Shown: positions 1 to 8,511 of the stretch, piece after piece
Numbering within the stretch: the stretch's first letter is position 1
Layout: every line of letters begins with the position of its first letter
NCBI RefSeq assembly: GCF_900095695.1
Contig: NZ_FMIQ01000082.1
Span: forward strand, 17,482-81,481
Direction: 5' to 3'
DNA: 64,000 nucleotides
Origin: Hafnia alvei
GTDB taxonomy: Bacteria; Pseudomonadota; Gammaproteobacteria; Enterobacterales; Enterobacteriaceae
Translations under genes and position numbers: made by a program
The notes under the pieces: generated by a model
Told to the model about the DNA's origin: nothing
The model's input: the letters and a program-made list of their open reading frames with translations, nothing else
Databases searched by the model: none

Positions 1-411
1 GCAGACCTGACCAAAGTCGACCGTTACTCGTTCGTCATGCACTTAGTTTCTCGCGTGGTGGGCACCTTGCGCCAAGATCTGGATGTGCTGCACGCCTATC
101 AGGCCTGCATGAACATGGGCACCCTGAGCGGCGCACCAAAAATTCGCGCCATGCAATTAATTTCACAGGCGGAACAAACTCGCCGTGGCAGCTACGGTGG
201 TGCGGTGGGCTATTTCACCGCACACGGTGATTTAGATACCTGCATCGTGATCCGCTCAGCCTACGTAGAAGACGGCATTGCCACCGTTCAAGCCGGTGCT
301 GGTGTGGTTTTAGATTCTGTTCCACAGGCTGAAGCCGACGAAACCCGTAATAAAGCCCGTGCCGTGCTGCGAGCCATCGCCACCGCTCATCACGTGAAAG
401 AGGTGTTCTAA
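1..411 (+). CDS. trpE: Anthranilate synthase component I, C-terminal part (partial)
   Basis: The window opens inside this gene; the frame is open from base 1 and 136 residues remain. TrpE makes anthranilate from chorismate with ammonia supplied by TrpG, the first step of tryptophan synthesis. The remaining part is the end of the chorismate-binding domain, with the conserved [15 protein letters not shown] stretch and [10 protein letters not shown]. The stop overlaps the trpG start by one base (TAATG), which indicates translational coupling. The N-terminal regulatory part and the promoter/attenuator lie outside the window. Confidence 0.97.
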   Translation, partial: ADLTKVDRYSFVMHLVSRVVGTLRQDLDVLHAYQACMNMGTLSGAPKIRAMQLISQAEQTRRGSYGGAVGYFTAHGDLDTCIVIRSAYVEDGIATVQAGAGVVLDSVPQAEADETRNKARAVLRAIATAHHVKEVF

Positions 412-989
412 TGGCTGACATTCTTCTGCTCGACAATATCGACTCATTTACTTACAACTTGGTCGATCAGCTGCGCTCTAGCGGTCACCGCGTGGTGATT
501 TACCGTAATCAAATTCCTGCCGATGTGATTATCAGCAAACTGGCTGAAATGGAGAATCCGGTCCTGATGCTCTCTCCAGGCCCAGGCACGCCGTCTGAGG
601 CGGGATGTATGCCTGAGCTATTAACCAAGCTGCGCGGCAAATTGCCCATCATCGGTATTTGTCTGGGCCACCAAGCCATTGTGGAAACCTACGGCGGTCA
701 CGTGGGTCAAGCGGGTGAGATCCTGCATGGCAAAGCATCGCAGGTTGAACACGACGGCGAAGGCATGTTTGCCGGTTTGCCTTCTCCGCTGCCGGTTGCA
801 CGCTACCACTCACTGGTCGGCAGCCAGATCCCGCAAGGATTAACGGTCAATGCCACCTTTAACGGCATGGTGATGGCTGTTCGTCAGGATGAAGATCGCG
901 TGTGTGGTTTCCAGTTCCACCCAGAATCCATTCTTACCACTCAAGGCGCTCGTTTGTTAGAGCAGACGTTGGCTTGGGCATTAGTCTAA
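411..989 (+). CDS. trpG: Anthranilate synthase component II (glutamine amidotransferase)
   Basis: A 192-residue class I glutamine amidotransferase that supplies ammonia to TrpE. The sequence shows the nucleophile-elbow motif GICLGHQAI with the catalytic Cys and the FHPES His/Glu pair near the C-terminus, plus the [12 protein letters not shown] oxyanion region. It stops here and is not fused to the phosphoribosyltransferase as in E. coli; trpD begins 61 bases downstream. This split arrangement is known in Serratia, Yersinia and relatives. It is the second gene of the operon, coupled to trpE. Confidence 0.97.
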   Translation: MADILLLDNIDSFTYNLVDQLRSSGHRVVIYRNQIPADVIISKLAEMENPVLMLSPGPGTPSEAGCMPELLTKLRGKLPIIGICLGHQAIVETYGGHVGQAGEILHGKASQVEHDGEGMFAGLPSPLPVARYHSLVGSQIPQGLTVNATFNGMVMAVRQDEDRVCGFQFHPESILTTQGARLLEQTLAWALV

Positions 990-1050
990 ATACGATAAAT
1001 ATAAACAAAATCAAAAGACTAACTTATAAAGAATTGACGGAGTAAACACC

Positions 1051-2085
1051 ATGCAAGCCACATTGATCAAACCAACCATTTTTACGCATCAGCCTATTTT
1101 AGAAAAACTGTTCAAATCGCAGTCGATGACGCAAGAAGAAAGCCACCAGCTATTTGCCGCCATCGTGCGCGGTGAATTAGAAGACAGCCAGCTGGCAGCG
1201 GCGCTGATTAGCATGAAAATGCGCGGTGAACGTCCTGAAGAAATCGCGGGGGCCGCTAGCGCCCTATTGGCTGATGCTCAACCGTTCCCGCGCCCAGACT
1301 ATGACTTTGCGGATATCGTAGGCACCGGCGGCGACGGCACCAACAGCATCAATATCTCTACCGCTAGCGCTTTTGTCGCGGCCAGCTGCGGCGCTAAAGT
1401 GGCTAAACACGGCAACCGCAGCGTTTCCAGCCGTTCAGGATCGTCTGATTTATTGCAAGCCTTCGGCATTCGCTTAGACATGAGCGCCGAAGATTCACGC
1501 CAAGCGTTGGATGATTTAAATGTCTGCTTCCTGTTTGCACCGCAGTATCACACTGGTTTTCGCCACGCGATGCCGGTTCGCCAACAGCTGAAAACCCGCA
1601 CCATTTTTAACGTGCTCGGCCCACTGATTAACCCAGCGCGCCCGCCTAAGGCCCTGATCGGCGTTTACAGCCCTGAATTGGTATTGCCGATTGCTCAGGC
1701 GCTAAAAGTTCTGGGTTATAAGAATGCCGCCGTGGTTCACGGTGGCGGGATGGACGAAGTTGCCATTCACGCACCGACGCAGGTGGCTGAGTTAAACAAC
1801 GGTGAAATCGAAAGCTATCAGCTTTCTCCGCAAGATTTTGGCTTACCGAGCTATTCGCTGAATGCGTTACAAGGTGGAACCCCAGAAGAAAACCGTGACA
1901 TTCTGGCGCGCTTATTACAAGGTAAAGGTGATGCAGCGCACGCTGCGGCAGTCGCCGCTAACGTTGCTTTGCTGCTGAAATTGTTCGGTCAGGATAATCT
2001 GCGCCACAACGCGCAACTGGCACTGGAAACCATCCAAAGCGGAACAGCATTTGAGCGAGTGACCGCATTGGCAGCACGAGGCTGA
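1051..2085 (+). CDS. trpD: Anthranilate phosphoribosyltransferase
   Basis: A 344-residue stand-alone TrpD, which transfers phosphoribose from PRPP to anthranilate. The [18 protein letters not shown] phosphate-binding segment (around residue 90) and [17 protein letters not shown] are the diagnostic family motifs. The ATG at 1051 has a GGAG ribosome-binding site about 7 bases upstream. The stop is followed two bases later by trpCF, consistent with one trp transcript. Confidence 0.97.
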   Translation: MQATLIKPTIFTHQPILEKLFKSQSMTQEESHQLFAAIVRGELEDSQLAAALISMKMRGERPEEIAGAASALLADAQPFPRPDYDFADIVGTGGDGTNSINISTASAFVAASCGAKVAKHGNRSVSSRSGSSDLLQAFGIRLDMSAEDSRQALDDLNVCFLFAPQYHTGFRHAMPVRQQLKTRTIFNVLGPLINPARPPKALIGVYSPELVLPIAQALKVLGYKNAAVVHGGGMDEVAIHAPTQVAELNNGEIESYQLSPQDFGLPSYSLNALQGGTPEENRDILARLLQGKGDAAHAAAVAANVALLLKLFGQDNLRHNAQLALETIQSGTAFERVTALAARG

Positions 2086-2087
2086 GT

Positions 2088-3476
2088 ATGTTGCAAGGTA
2101 ATCTTTCCCCACAGAAGCAAGAAACCGTATTAAATCGCATCGTTCGCGATAAAGCCGTCTGGGTTGAAGCACGTCAATCCCAGCAGCCTCTGGAGAGTTT
2201 CCGCGGGAGCATTGGGCCGTCATCGCGTTCGTTTTACGACGCGCTAGCAGGCAACCGAACCGCGTTCATTCTGGAATGCAAAAAAGCCTCGCCGTCAAAA
2301 GGCGTGATCCGTGAAAACTTTAATCCGGTTGAAATCGCCACCTTATACCGTGACTTTGCTTCGGCAATCTCGGTGCTAACTGACGAAAAGTATTTTCAGG
2401 GCGACTTCGACTACCTGCGTCAGGTCAGCGCCACCGTTCATCAACCGGTATTGTGTAAAGACTTTGTGATTTCCGAGTATCAAATCTATCTGGCCCGCCA
2501 TTACCAGGCCGATGCGATTTTACTCATGCTCTCGGTATTAGACGATGAGCAGTATCAACATCTGGCCGCCGTGGCTCACAGCTTAAACATGGGCGTATTA
2601 ACAGAAGCCAGCAATGAAGAAGAGCTGGATCGCGCTATCGCCTTGAAGGCCAAAGTCGTCGGTATCAATAACCGCGACCTACGCGATCTGTCAATTGATT
2701 TAAACCGCACGCGCCAAATGGCACCGCGTCTGCCGCAGGGTGTTACCGTGATTAGCGAATCAGGCATCCATACCTACAGCCAGATCCGCGAACTCAGCCA
2801 CTTTGCCAACGGATTCTTGATTGGCAGCGCGTTGATGTCTGAGCCTGATTTAAGTTTGGCGTTACGCCGCGTGCTGCTGGGTGATAACAAAGTCTGCGGC
2901 CTCACTCGCGCCGAAGATGCCGCCACTGCCTACAACGCCGGAGCCGTATACGGCGGTTTGATTTTCGTTGGCAGCTCGCCGCGCTACGTTGACATCACTC
3001 AGGCACGTGAAGTGATTGCCGCTGCGCCATTGAAATACGTTGGCGTGTTCCGCAACGCCAAACTGGAAACGGTGCGTCTCACCGTAGAGCGTCTCGCGCT
3101 GCATGCCGTTCAGCTTCACGGGGATGAATCACAGGAGTATATCCGCGAGCTTCGTCAGCTGTTGCCGGTTAACTGCCAGATTTGGAAGGCCATCAGCATC
3201 AGCGACCACATTCCTGCGCGTAATTTGCTGCATGTCGATCGCTATGTCTTCGATAACGGCAACGGCGGCACCGGCGAACCGTTTGATTGGAACCTGTTAG
3301 CCGGGAAAACGCTGGATAACGTCATGCTCGCAGGGGGTCTTAACGCCAGCAACTGCGTTCTTGCCGCGAAGCTCGGCAGTGCGGGACTTGATTTCAACTC
3401 TGGCGTAGAAACTGCACCCGGCATTAAAGATCAGCAAAAACTAGAAGCCGTATTTCAAACGCTGCGCGCTTATTAA
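2088..3476 (+). CDS. trpCF: Bifunctional indole-3-glycerol phosphate synthase / phosphoribosylanthranilate isomerase
   Basis: A 462-residue fusion of two TIM barrels. Residues 1 to about 255 are the indole-glycerol-phosphate synthase ([30 protein letters not shown]). Residues from about 258 are the isomerase ([37 protein letters not shown]). It catalyses two successive steps between TrpD and tryptophan synthase. The fusion is normal for enterics. It starts two bases after the trpD stop. Confidence 0.97.
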   Translation: MLQGNLSPQKQETVLNRIVRDKAVWVEARQSQQPLESFRGSIGPSSRSFYDALAGNRTAFILECKKASPSKGVIRENFNPVEIATLYRDFASAISVLTDEKYFQGDFDYLRQVSATVHQPVLCKDFVISEYQIYLARHYQADAILLMLSVLDDEQYQHLAAVAHSLNMGVLTEASNEEELDRAIALKAKVVGINNRDLRDLSIDLNRTRQMAPRLPQGVTVISESGIHTYSQIRELSHFANGFLIGSALMSEPDLSLALRRVLLGDNKVCGLTRAEDAATAYNAGAVYGGLIFVGSSPRYVDITQAREVIAAAPLKYVGVFRNAKLETVRLTVERLALHAVQLHGDESQEYIRELRQLLPVNCQIWKAISISDHIPARNLLHVDRYVFDNGNGGTGEPFDWNLLAGKTLDNVMLAGGLNASNCVLAAKLGSAGLDFNSGVETAPGIKDQQKLEAVFQTLRAY

Positions 3477-3505
3477 TTAAATCAATAATTAGGTTGGGAC
3501 ATACC

Positions 3506-4696
3506 ATGACATTACTAAACCCCTATTTTGGCGAATTTGGCGGGATGTACGTTCCCCAGATCTTGATGCCAGCACTGAAGCAATTGGAAGAAGCCTTTGT
3601 CAGTGCTCAGAAAGATCCTGAGTTCCAAGCACAGTTCATCGATTTATTGAAAAACTATGCAGGTCGCCCTACTGCATTAACGCTGTGTCGTAACTTAACC
3701 AAAGGTACTAAAACCAAGCTATACCTGAAACGTGAAGACCTGCTGCACGGCGGCGCACATAAAACTAACCAAGTGCTGGGCCAAGCACTGTTGGCTAAGC
3801 GCATGGGTAAAACAGAAATTATCGCCGAGACAGGTGCTGGGCAACACGGCGTGGCTTCTGCGCTGGCCTGTGCCCTGCTCGGCCTAAAATGCCGCGTATA
3901 CATGGGCGCTAAAGATATTGAGCGTCAATCGCCAAACGTCTTCCGTATGCGTTTAATGGGCGCTGAGGTTATCTCGGTGACCAGCGGTTCCGCTACGCTG
4001 AAAGACGCCTGCAACGAGGCGCTGCGCGATTGGTCTGGTTCGTACGACAAAGCGCACTACATGCTCGGCACGGCGGCTGGCCCACACCCATATCCAACCA
4101 TCGTGCGCGAATTCCAGCGCATGATTGGGGAAGAAACCAAGGCGCAGATTTTAGGCTTTGAAGACCGTTTGCCTGATGCGGTTCTCGCCTGTGTCGGCGG
4201 CGGTTCGAACGCTATCGGCATGTTTGCAGATTTTATCGTCGAAGAATCAGTGCGTTTGATCGGCGTTGAGCCCGGTGGATTAGGCATTGAAACCGGACAG
4301 CACGGCGCACCGCTCAAGCATGGCAAAGTCGGGATCTACTTTGGTATGAAGTCACCGATGATGCAGACCGAAGAAGGCCAAATCGAAGAGTCTTACTCCA
4401 TCTCTGCGGGCTTAGACTTCCCTTCTGTCGGCCCACAGCATGCTTATCTGAACAGCATTGGGCGCGCTGATTACGTGTCCATTACCGATGATGAGGCTCT
4501 GGATGCCTTCAAACGCTTGTCGCGTGAAGAAGGTATCATTCCGGCGCTGGAGTCTTCACACGCCTTGGCGCACGCATTAAAAATGATTGAGCAGGATCCA
4601 GATAAAGAACAACTGCTGGTGGTGAACCTTTCAGGCCGCGGCGATAAAGACATTTTTACCGTTAACGATATTTTGACTGCGCGGGGAGAAATCTAA
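3506..4696 (+). CDS. trpB: Tryptophan synthase beta chain
   Basis: A 396-residue PLP enzyme that condenses indole with serine. The ATG at 3506 ([13 protein letters not shown]) is preferred to an upstream TTG because it matches the family N-terminus. The PLP lysine is Lys86 in HGGAHKTNQ, and the cofactor phosphate loop is [10 protein letters not shown]. It ends in the typical [15 protein letters not shown] tail. Its stop overlaps the trpA ATG by one base, so the alpha and beta chains are translationally coupled. Confidence 0.97.
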   Translation: MTLLNPYFGEFGGMYVPQILMPALKQLEEAFVSAQKDPEFQAQFIDLLKNYAGRPTALTLCRNLTKGTKTKLYLKREDLLHGGAHKTNQVLGQALLAKRMGKTEIIAETGAGQHGVASALACALLGLKCRVYMGAKDIERQSPNVFRMRLMGAEVISVTSGSATLKDACNEALRDWSGSYDKAHYMLGTAAGPHPYPTIVREFQRMIGEETKAQILGFEDRLPDAVLACVGGGSNAIGMFADFIVEESVRLIGVEPGGLGIETGQHGAPLKHGKVGIYFGMKSPMMQTEEGQIEESYSISAGLDFPSVGPQHAYLNSIGRADYVSITDDEALDAFKRLSREEGIIPALESSHALAHALKMIEQDPDKEQLLVVNLSGRGDKDIFTVNDILTARGEI

Positions 4697-5502
4697 TGGA
4701 ACGCTATCAACAACTGTTCGCTGAACTAAAGACCCGCAATGAAGGTGCTTTCGTTCCTTTCGTTACCCTTGGCGATCCCACTCCCGCGCTCTCTCTGGAG
4801 ATCGTAAACACCTTAATCGACGCCGGTGCCGATGCGTTAGAACTGGGCATACCATTCTCCGATCCGCTGGCAGACGGCCCAACCATTCAGGACGCAACGC
4901 TACGTGCTTTTGCCGCTGGCGTGACGCCGACGCTCTGCTTTGAGCTGTTGGCTGAAATTCGTAAAAAACACCCGCAGATCCCAATTGGCTTACTGATGTA
5001 TGCCAACTTGGTATTCCATAACGGAATTGACGAGTTTTATCAGCGCTGTGCCGAAGTGGGCGTTGATTCCGTACTGGTTGCCGACGTACCGATCGAAGAA
5101 TCCATGCCGTTCCGTCAGGCCGCGTTACGCCACGGCATTGCCCCTATCTTTATCTGCCCACCGAACGCCGATGATGATTTGCTGCAAGGCATTTCCGCGC
5201 AGGGACAAGGCTACACATACCTGCTTTCTCGCGCCGGCGTTACTGGGGCAGAAACCAGGGCTCAACTGCCGCTGCATCATTTAGTGGCGCGTTTAGATGA
5301 GCTGAAGGCGCCTCCTGCGCTGCAAGGTTTTGGCATATCTGAACCTTCGCAGGTGAAAGAGGCTCTCGATGCCGGTGCCGCGGGGGCGATTTCTGGCTCC
5401 GCCATTGTTAAAATCATTGAGAAGAATCAGCACCAGCCCGATGTGATGCTGAAAAAATTACATGATTTCGTCAGTGGAATGAAAGCCGCGACTCGGCGTT
5501 AA
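4696..5502 (+). CDS. trpA: Tryptophan synthase alpha chain
   Basis: A 268-residue TIM barrel that cleaves indole-glycerol phosphate and passes indole to TrpB. The catalytic residues are present as Glu49 ([11 protein letters not shown]) and Asp60 (PLADGPTIQ). The phosphate-binding [11 protein letters not shown] and [13 protein letters not shown] segments are intact. It is the last gene of the operon; a strong intrinsic terminator follows about 40 bases downstream. Confidence 0.97.
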   Translation: MERYQQLFAELKTRNEGAFVPFVTLGDPTPALSLEIVNTLIDAGADALELGIPFSDPLADGPTIQDATLRAFAAGVTPTLCFELLAEIRKKHPQIPIGLLMYANLVFHNGIDEFYQRCAEVGVDSVLVADVPIEESMPFRQAALRHGIAPIFICPPNADDDLLQGISAQGQGYTYLLSRAGVTGAETRAQLPLHHLVARLDELKAPPALQGFGISEPSQVKEALDAGAAGAISGSAIVKIIEKNQHQPDVMLKKLHDFVSGMKAATRR

Positions 5503-5506
5503 GATA

Positions 5507-5532
5507 GCCGTATATAAACGCCGTATATAAAC
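5507..5532 (+). repeat. 13-bp tandem duplication after trpA
   Basis: The unit GCCGTATATAAAC occurs twice head to tail immediately after the trpA stop and before the terminator. It looks like a simple replication-slippage duplication; no function is apparent. Confidence 0.6.
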
Positions 5533-5543
5533 ATAGCCTCAAC

Positions 5544-5577
5544 AACCGTGCCGTATTCGTACCGCACGGTTTTTTTG
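5544..5577 (+). terminator. Intrinsic terminator of the trp operon
   Basis: Inverted repeat AACCGTGC / GCACGGTT with a 12-base loop, followed by seven T. It sits just after trpA and ends the trp transcript. Confidence 0.9.
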
Positions 5578-5712
5578 TATTAGTAACGCTTACATATTGA
5601 TAAGCCTGTTTTTTAAAAATGGATTATAGTAATTACGGATGACATGACGGCTAATCATTGGATTAGGTATTAAATCGGTCATTCTCACTATAAACAGCAA
5701 GGAGAGACATTG

Positions 5713-6027
5713 ATGAAATGGGTTAAAGCGATTACCACTTTTTGCGCAGCGGCGATTTTTTCCGTTGCGTTGGCTGGCTGTGCGCCAACGGCCAAACAGG
5801 AAGGCACCGGCGGTTATATTGATGATACCGTTATTACAACTAAGGTGAAGTCTGCGCTATTGGCGGAGAAATCTCTCAAATCAACCGAAATCAGCGTTGA
5901 AACCTTCAAAGGCCGCGTTCAGCTGAGCGGTTTCGTTTCTTCTTCTGCTGACGCCAACCGTGCGGTTTCTGTCGCCAAAACGGTGAAAGGCGTTCGCGTT
6001 GTTGAAAACGATATGCGGGTTAAGTAA
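5713..6027 (+). CDS. BON-domain lipoprotein
   Basis: A 104-residue predicted lipoprotein. It has a hydrophobic signal peptide with a lipobox (VALAGC) and then one BON domain (about residues 34-104, DDTVITTKVKSALL to VKGVRVVENDMRV). BON domains occur in periplasmic osmotic-stress and envelope proteins such as OsmY and are thought to bind phospholipid or membrane surfaces. ATG 5713 has an AAGGAGAGA ribosome-binding site; the TTG just upstream is less likely. It is monocistronic and closed by its own terminator. The exact function is unknown. Confidence 0.9.
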   Translation: MKWVKAITTFCAAAIFSVALAGCAPTAKQEGTGGYIDDTVITTKVKSALLAEKSLKSTEISVETFKGRVQLSGFVSSSADANRAVSVAKTVKGVRVVENDMRVK

Positions 6028-6041
6028 CCGTTTTCGCGATC

Positions 6042-6068
6042 AAAAAAGGCGCTTAACGCGCCTTTTTA
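6042..6068 (+). terminator. Intrinsic terminator after the BON lipoprotein gene
   Basis: Stem AAGGCGC / GCGCCTT with a 5-base loop and a T5 run, 14 bases after the stop codon. Confidence 0.85.
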
Positions 6069-6128
6069 TTGTCTGTAACTTTTGTCTGCTATCTGCGTCT
6101 GTAAAACTGACCGTTTTATTGACCCTGC

Positions 6129-6201
6129 TATACCCGTGATACTTCAAGCTGCCTACCCGTTGATTGCCCCCGTTCAAGTCGCTTGAAATATCTTGGGTAT
6201 A
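6129..6201. repeat. Palindromic intergenic repeat (MITE-like)
   Basis: The element begins TATACCCGTGATACTTCAAG and ends with its imperfect inverse (CTTGAAATATCTTGGGTATA). About 19 of 24 terminal bases pair, around a non-palindromic centre. Short palindromes with TATACCC...TTCAAG ends are a recurrent intergenic repeat in Serratia, Yersinia, Photorhabdus and related enterics. It lies between the BON gene and the 3' end of ompW. Confidence 0.6.
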
Positions 6202-6212
6202 TACGCTTCTCG

Positions 6213-6854
6213 TTAGAAGCGATAGCCAACGGCAAACATAAATACAAATGGGTCGATGTGTGTATCGATGCTTTGCTTTTGGTTATTTCCATCTCTGAAT
6301 TTGATGGTTGTATCAATATCCATGTACCACAGTGATGCGTTTATCATCCAGTCTTTATCAACCAAATAGTCCAAGCCCACCTGACCTGCTGCGCCCCAGG
6401 AATTATCCACGCTCAGATCGTGTAAACCTAAACTTTTGCCCGTGTTATTAAACTTCGCATCGTAGAAATTGGTGTAGTTAATACCTACACCGACATAAGG
6501 ACGCAGCTTGTCTTCGGCCTTACCGAAATACCACTGAGCCATCAACGTCGGTGGCAATTGACGCGTCGACGCGATGTCACCCGTCGCCTGCAATCCCACC
6601 TTATGCTGGAACGGCGTTGCGCCCAGCAATTCAACACCAATGTTATCCGTGATTAAGTAGCTAAACGTTAATCCTAACTGGGTATCGTTATCGATCTTAA
6701 ATCCGCCCAGTCCCATCACGTTATCACTGCTTTCCGTTGGACGTACCGTCGCGGTACCGGCACGAACAATAATATCACCCGCCTGATGAGCCATAGCGAA
6801 AGATGGTGCCAGCGTTGCTGCCACACATAGCGCAAGTGTAATTTTTTTCATCAT
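6213..6854 (-). CDS. ompW: Outer membrane protein W
   Basis: A 213-residue eight-stranded beta-barrel protein of the outer membrane with an AMAHQAGDIIVRAG signal-peptide junction and a C-terminal aromatic residue (VGYRF) typical of barrels. It is colinear with E. coli OmpW (TVRPTES, NTQLGLTFSY, LPPTLMAQWYFG, SWGAAGQVGLDYL). Two adjacent ATG codons (6854 and 6851) are possible starts; the second is better spaced from the AGGGAAGGG ribosome-binding sequence. An FNR box and a palindrome lie upstream. Confidence 0.96.
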   Translation of the reverse strand: MMKKITLALCVAATLAPSFAMAHQAGDIIVRAGTATVRPTESSDNVMGLGGFKIDNDTQLGLTFSYLITDNIGVELLGATPFQHKVGLQATGDIASTRQLPPTLMAQWYFGKAEDKLRPYVGVGINYTNFYDAKFNNTGKSLGLHDLSVDNSWGAAGQVGLDYLVDKDWMINASLWYMDIDTTIKFRDGNNQKQSIDTHIDPFVFMFAVGYRF

Positions 6855-6911
6855 CCCTTCCCTTTATATGGTTATCACTGCGTGCGGAAATATAACCAAA
6901 AAGGATGATGC

Positions 6912-6930
6912 GTGATCTAACACAGATCAC
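6912..6930. promoter_or_regulatory. Palindrome upstream of ompW
   Basis: Perfect inverted repeat GTGATCT-N5-AGATCAC, about 60 bases upstream of the ompW start. The half sites resemble a CRP half site (GTGA) but the spacing is wrong for a canonical CRP dimer, so the binding factor is unassigned. Confidence 0.45.
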
Positions 6931-6998
6931 ATCAACGACATTGTTTTTCACAAAATGACATATATTAAACATGCATTAATTATATGATTTTACGTAAA

Positions 6999-7012
6999 TT
7001 GATATGGATCAA
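6999..7012. promoter_or_regulatory. FNR-type binding site
   Basis: TTGATATGGATCAA matches the consensus TTGAT-N4-ATCAA exactly. It lies between the divergent ompW and YkgJ-like genes, about 150 bases from the ompW start. OmpW of enterics is known to respond to oxygen through FNR, so ompW is the likely target; that assignment is inference. Confidence 0.7.
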
Positions 7013-7138
7013 TTTTAACGAGTTATAAACATATCTCACGCATCTCAGCTAAGTTGATTGACGTAAAATTAACCTCGGGGTAGTTTTTCTGTTCCGATTG
7101 TTTTGGTTCGAAACCATAAGGAGTGGTGGGAAATCAAG

Positions 7139-7555
7139 ATGAGTGACATGCCAACAATTCCAGCGATCTCACAGCATAATCCCTGCATCTCATGTGGTGC
7201 ATGCTGCGGTTATTTCCGAGTGTCATTTTATTGGGCCGAAGCGGATGATGCCGGAGGCCTTGTACCGGCTTCGCTGACCGAACAGGTCAGCCCTTATATG
7301 CGCTGTATGCAGGGCACCAATACTAAAAAACCGCGCTGTGTGAACTTGCGCGGTGAAATTGGCCAACACGTCACGTGTTCTATGTATGAGAGCCGGCCCT
7401 CACCCTGCCGAGAATTTTCTCAATCCTAGGAGTTTGGAGAACGTAACGAAGCCTGCGAACGCGCCCGCGCCGCCTATGGGCTTGCCCCTCTGCCCTCAGC
7501 AAACGCCGAAGAAATCGCCAGTAAAATAGCGACGGGGTGCCACTTCCCCGGTTAA
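7139..7555 (+). pseudogene. YkgJ-type cysteine-cluster protein, interrupted by an amber codon
   Basis: The frame encodes a YkgJ/YeiW-like zinc- or iron-chelating protein with the family cluster [17 protein letters not shown] and further Cys at RCM, RCVNL and [11 protein letters not shown]. It is cut at residue 96 by TAG (7427-7429). The same frame then continues through EFGERNEACERARAAYGLAPLP, the conserved end of this family, to a TAA at 7553. One G to A change of a Trp codon (TGG to TAG) would explain the break. The truncated product keeps most cysteines but loses one conserved C-terminal Cys. ATG 7139 is preferred over upstream starts; its ribosome-binding site is weak. Confidence 0.8.
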
Positions 7556-7673
7556 CAGGGTACAATCGGCGCACATTGATTATTCTAAATCCCCTAATAA
7601 TCTAAGACGGCTCCGATCCTGTAGCCGTTTTCTGTGAATTAGGGCGTCGTTGCAAATGCCAAGGAGCGCCTGC

Positions 7674-8426
7674 ATGCCAATCACGGCCCGTACATTGTAC
7701 CGTGACAGTTTTAACTTTTTCCGTCATCAGATAAGCACGCTGTGCCTGTTAGCGCTATTAACCGCATTTATTTCAGTGATCCTGAATCAGGCATTCACGC
7801 CGGGCGCAGACGATCTGAGTATTTTAGCCGGTGCCGACGGCACGCTAACGTCAGGTATGGGACTGCAAGAAATGGTGCAGCAGATGACACCAGAGCAACA
7901 AATGGTGCTGCTGAAAGTATCCGCTGCGGCCAGTTTCTCCGCGCTAATTGGTAATGTGCTGCTGCTTGGCGGCATGTTGGCGTTAATTCCATTGGTCTCC
8001 CAAGGACAGCGCCTTAGCGCACTGCGTGCGATTGGTACCTCTGCACCGATGCTGCCACGTCTGTTACTGTTAATGTTCCTGTGTACGCTAATGGTTCAGC
8101 TTGGTATTACCGCCTTTATCGTGCCGGGTATCGTATTGGCCGTTGGGCTGGCGTTAGCGCCGATGATTATGTCCGAAGAAAAAGTCGGCGTAATCAGAGC
8201 GATTCGCAGTAGCTTCCGCTTATCGTTCGCCAATGTGCGTTTAATTAGCCCAGCCATCATGCTATGGCTGGCGGCAAAACTGGCGCTGCTACTGCTGGTT
8301 GGCGTGCTCTCTGCGCTGCACCCAACCGTGGGTATGGTGATTATGGGTGCGCTGAGCAATCTGGTTTCCGCCATGCTGATTATCTATCTGTCTCGTCTTT
8401 ATATGCTGGTGAGACAACCCGCTTAA
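7674..8426 (+). CDS. yciC: YciC family inner membrane protein
   Basis: A 250-residue polytopic inner membrane protein similar along its length to E. coli YciC ([19 protein letters not shown] start, [30 protein letters not shown] segment). About six hydrophobic segments are visible. ATG 7674 is preceded by AAGGAG at 7661-7666 and matches the family N-terminus; the upstream TTG adds eight unlikely residues. The function is not established. In E. coli yciC, yciB and yciA are adjacent; here a SulP gene separates yciC from yciB. Confidence 0.93.
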   Translation: MPITARTLYRDSFNFFRHQISTLCLLALLTAFISVILNQAFTPGADDLSILAGADGTLTSGMGLQEMVQQMTPEQQMVLLKVSAAASFSALIGNVLLLGGMLALIPLVSQGQRLSALRAIGTSAPMLPRLLLLMFLCTLMVQLGITAFIVPGIVLAVGLALAPMIMSEEKVGVIRAIRSSFRLSFANVRLISPAIMLWLAAKLALLLLVGVLSALHPTVGMVIMGALSNLVSAMLIIYLSRLYMLVRQPA

Positions 8427-8466
8427 TCAATAACTGCTTAATCAATAACTGCTTAATCAATAACTG
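8422..8466 (+). repeat. 15-bp unit repeated three times at the end of yciC
   Basis: CTTAATCAATAACTG occurs three times in perfect tandem. The first copy contains the yciC stop codon and the other two follow it. The unit length is a multiple of three and each copy carries TAA in the yciC frame, so copy-number change would not alter the protein. Confidence 0.85.
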
Positions 8467-8471
8467 ATAGC

Positions 8472-8500
8472 AAAATGGGAGCCACTGGCTCCCATTTTTT
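8472..8500. terminator. Bidirectional terminator between yciC and the SulP gene
   Basis: Stem AAATGGGAGCC / GGCTCCCATTT with a 3-base loop, flanked by A and T runs. It can serve both converging transcripts. Confidence 0.85.
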
Positions 8501-8511
8501 ATGATGATGGT

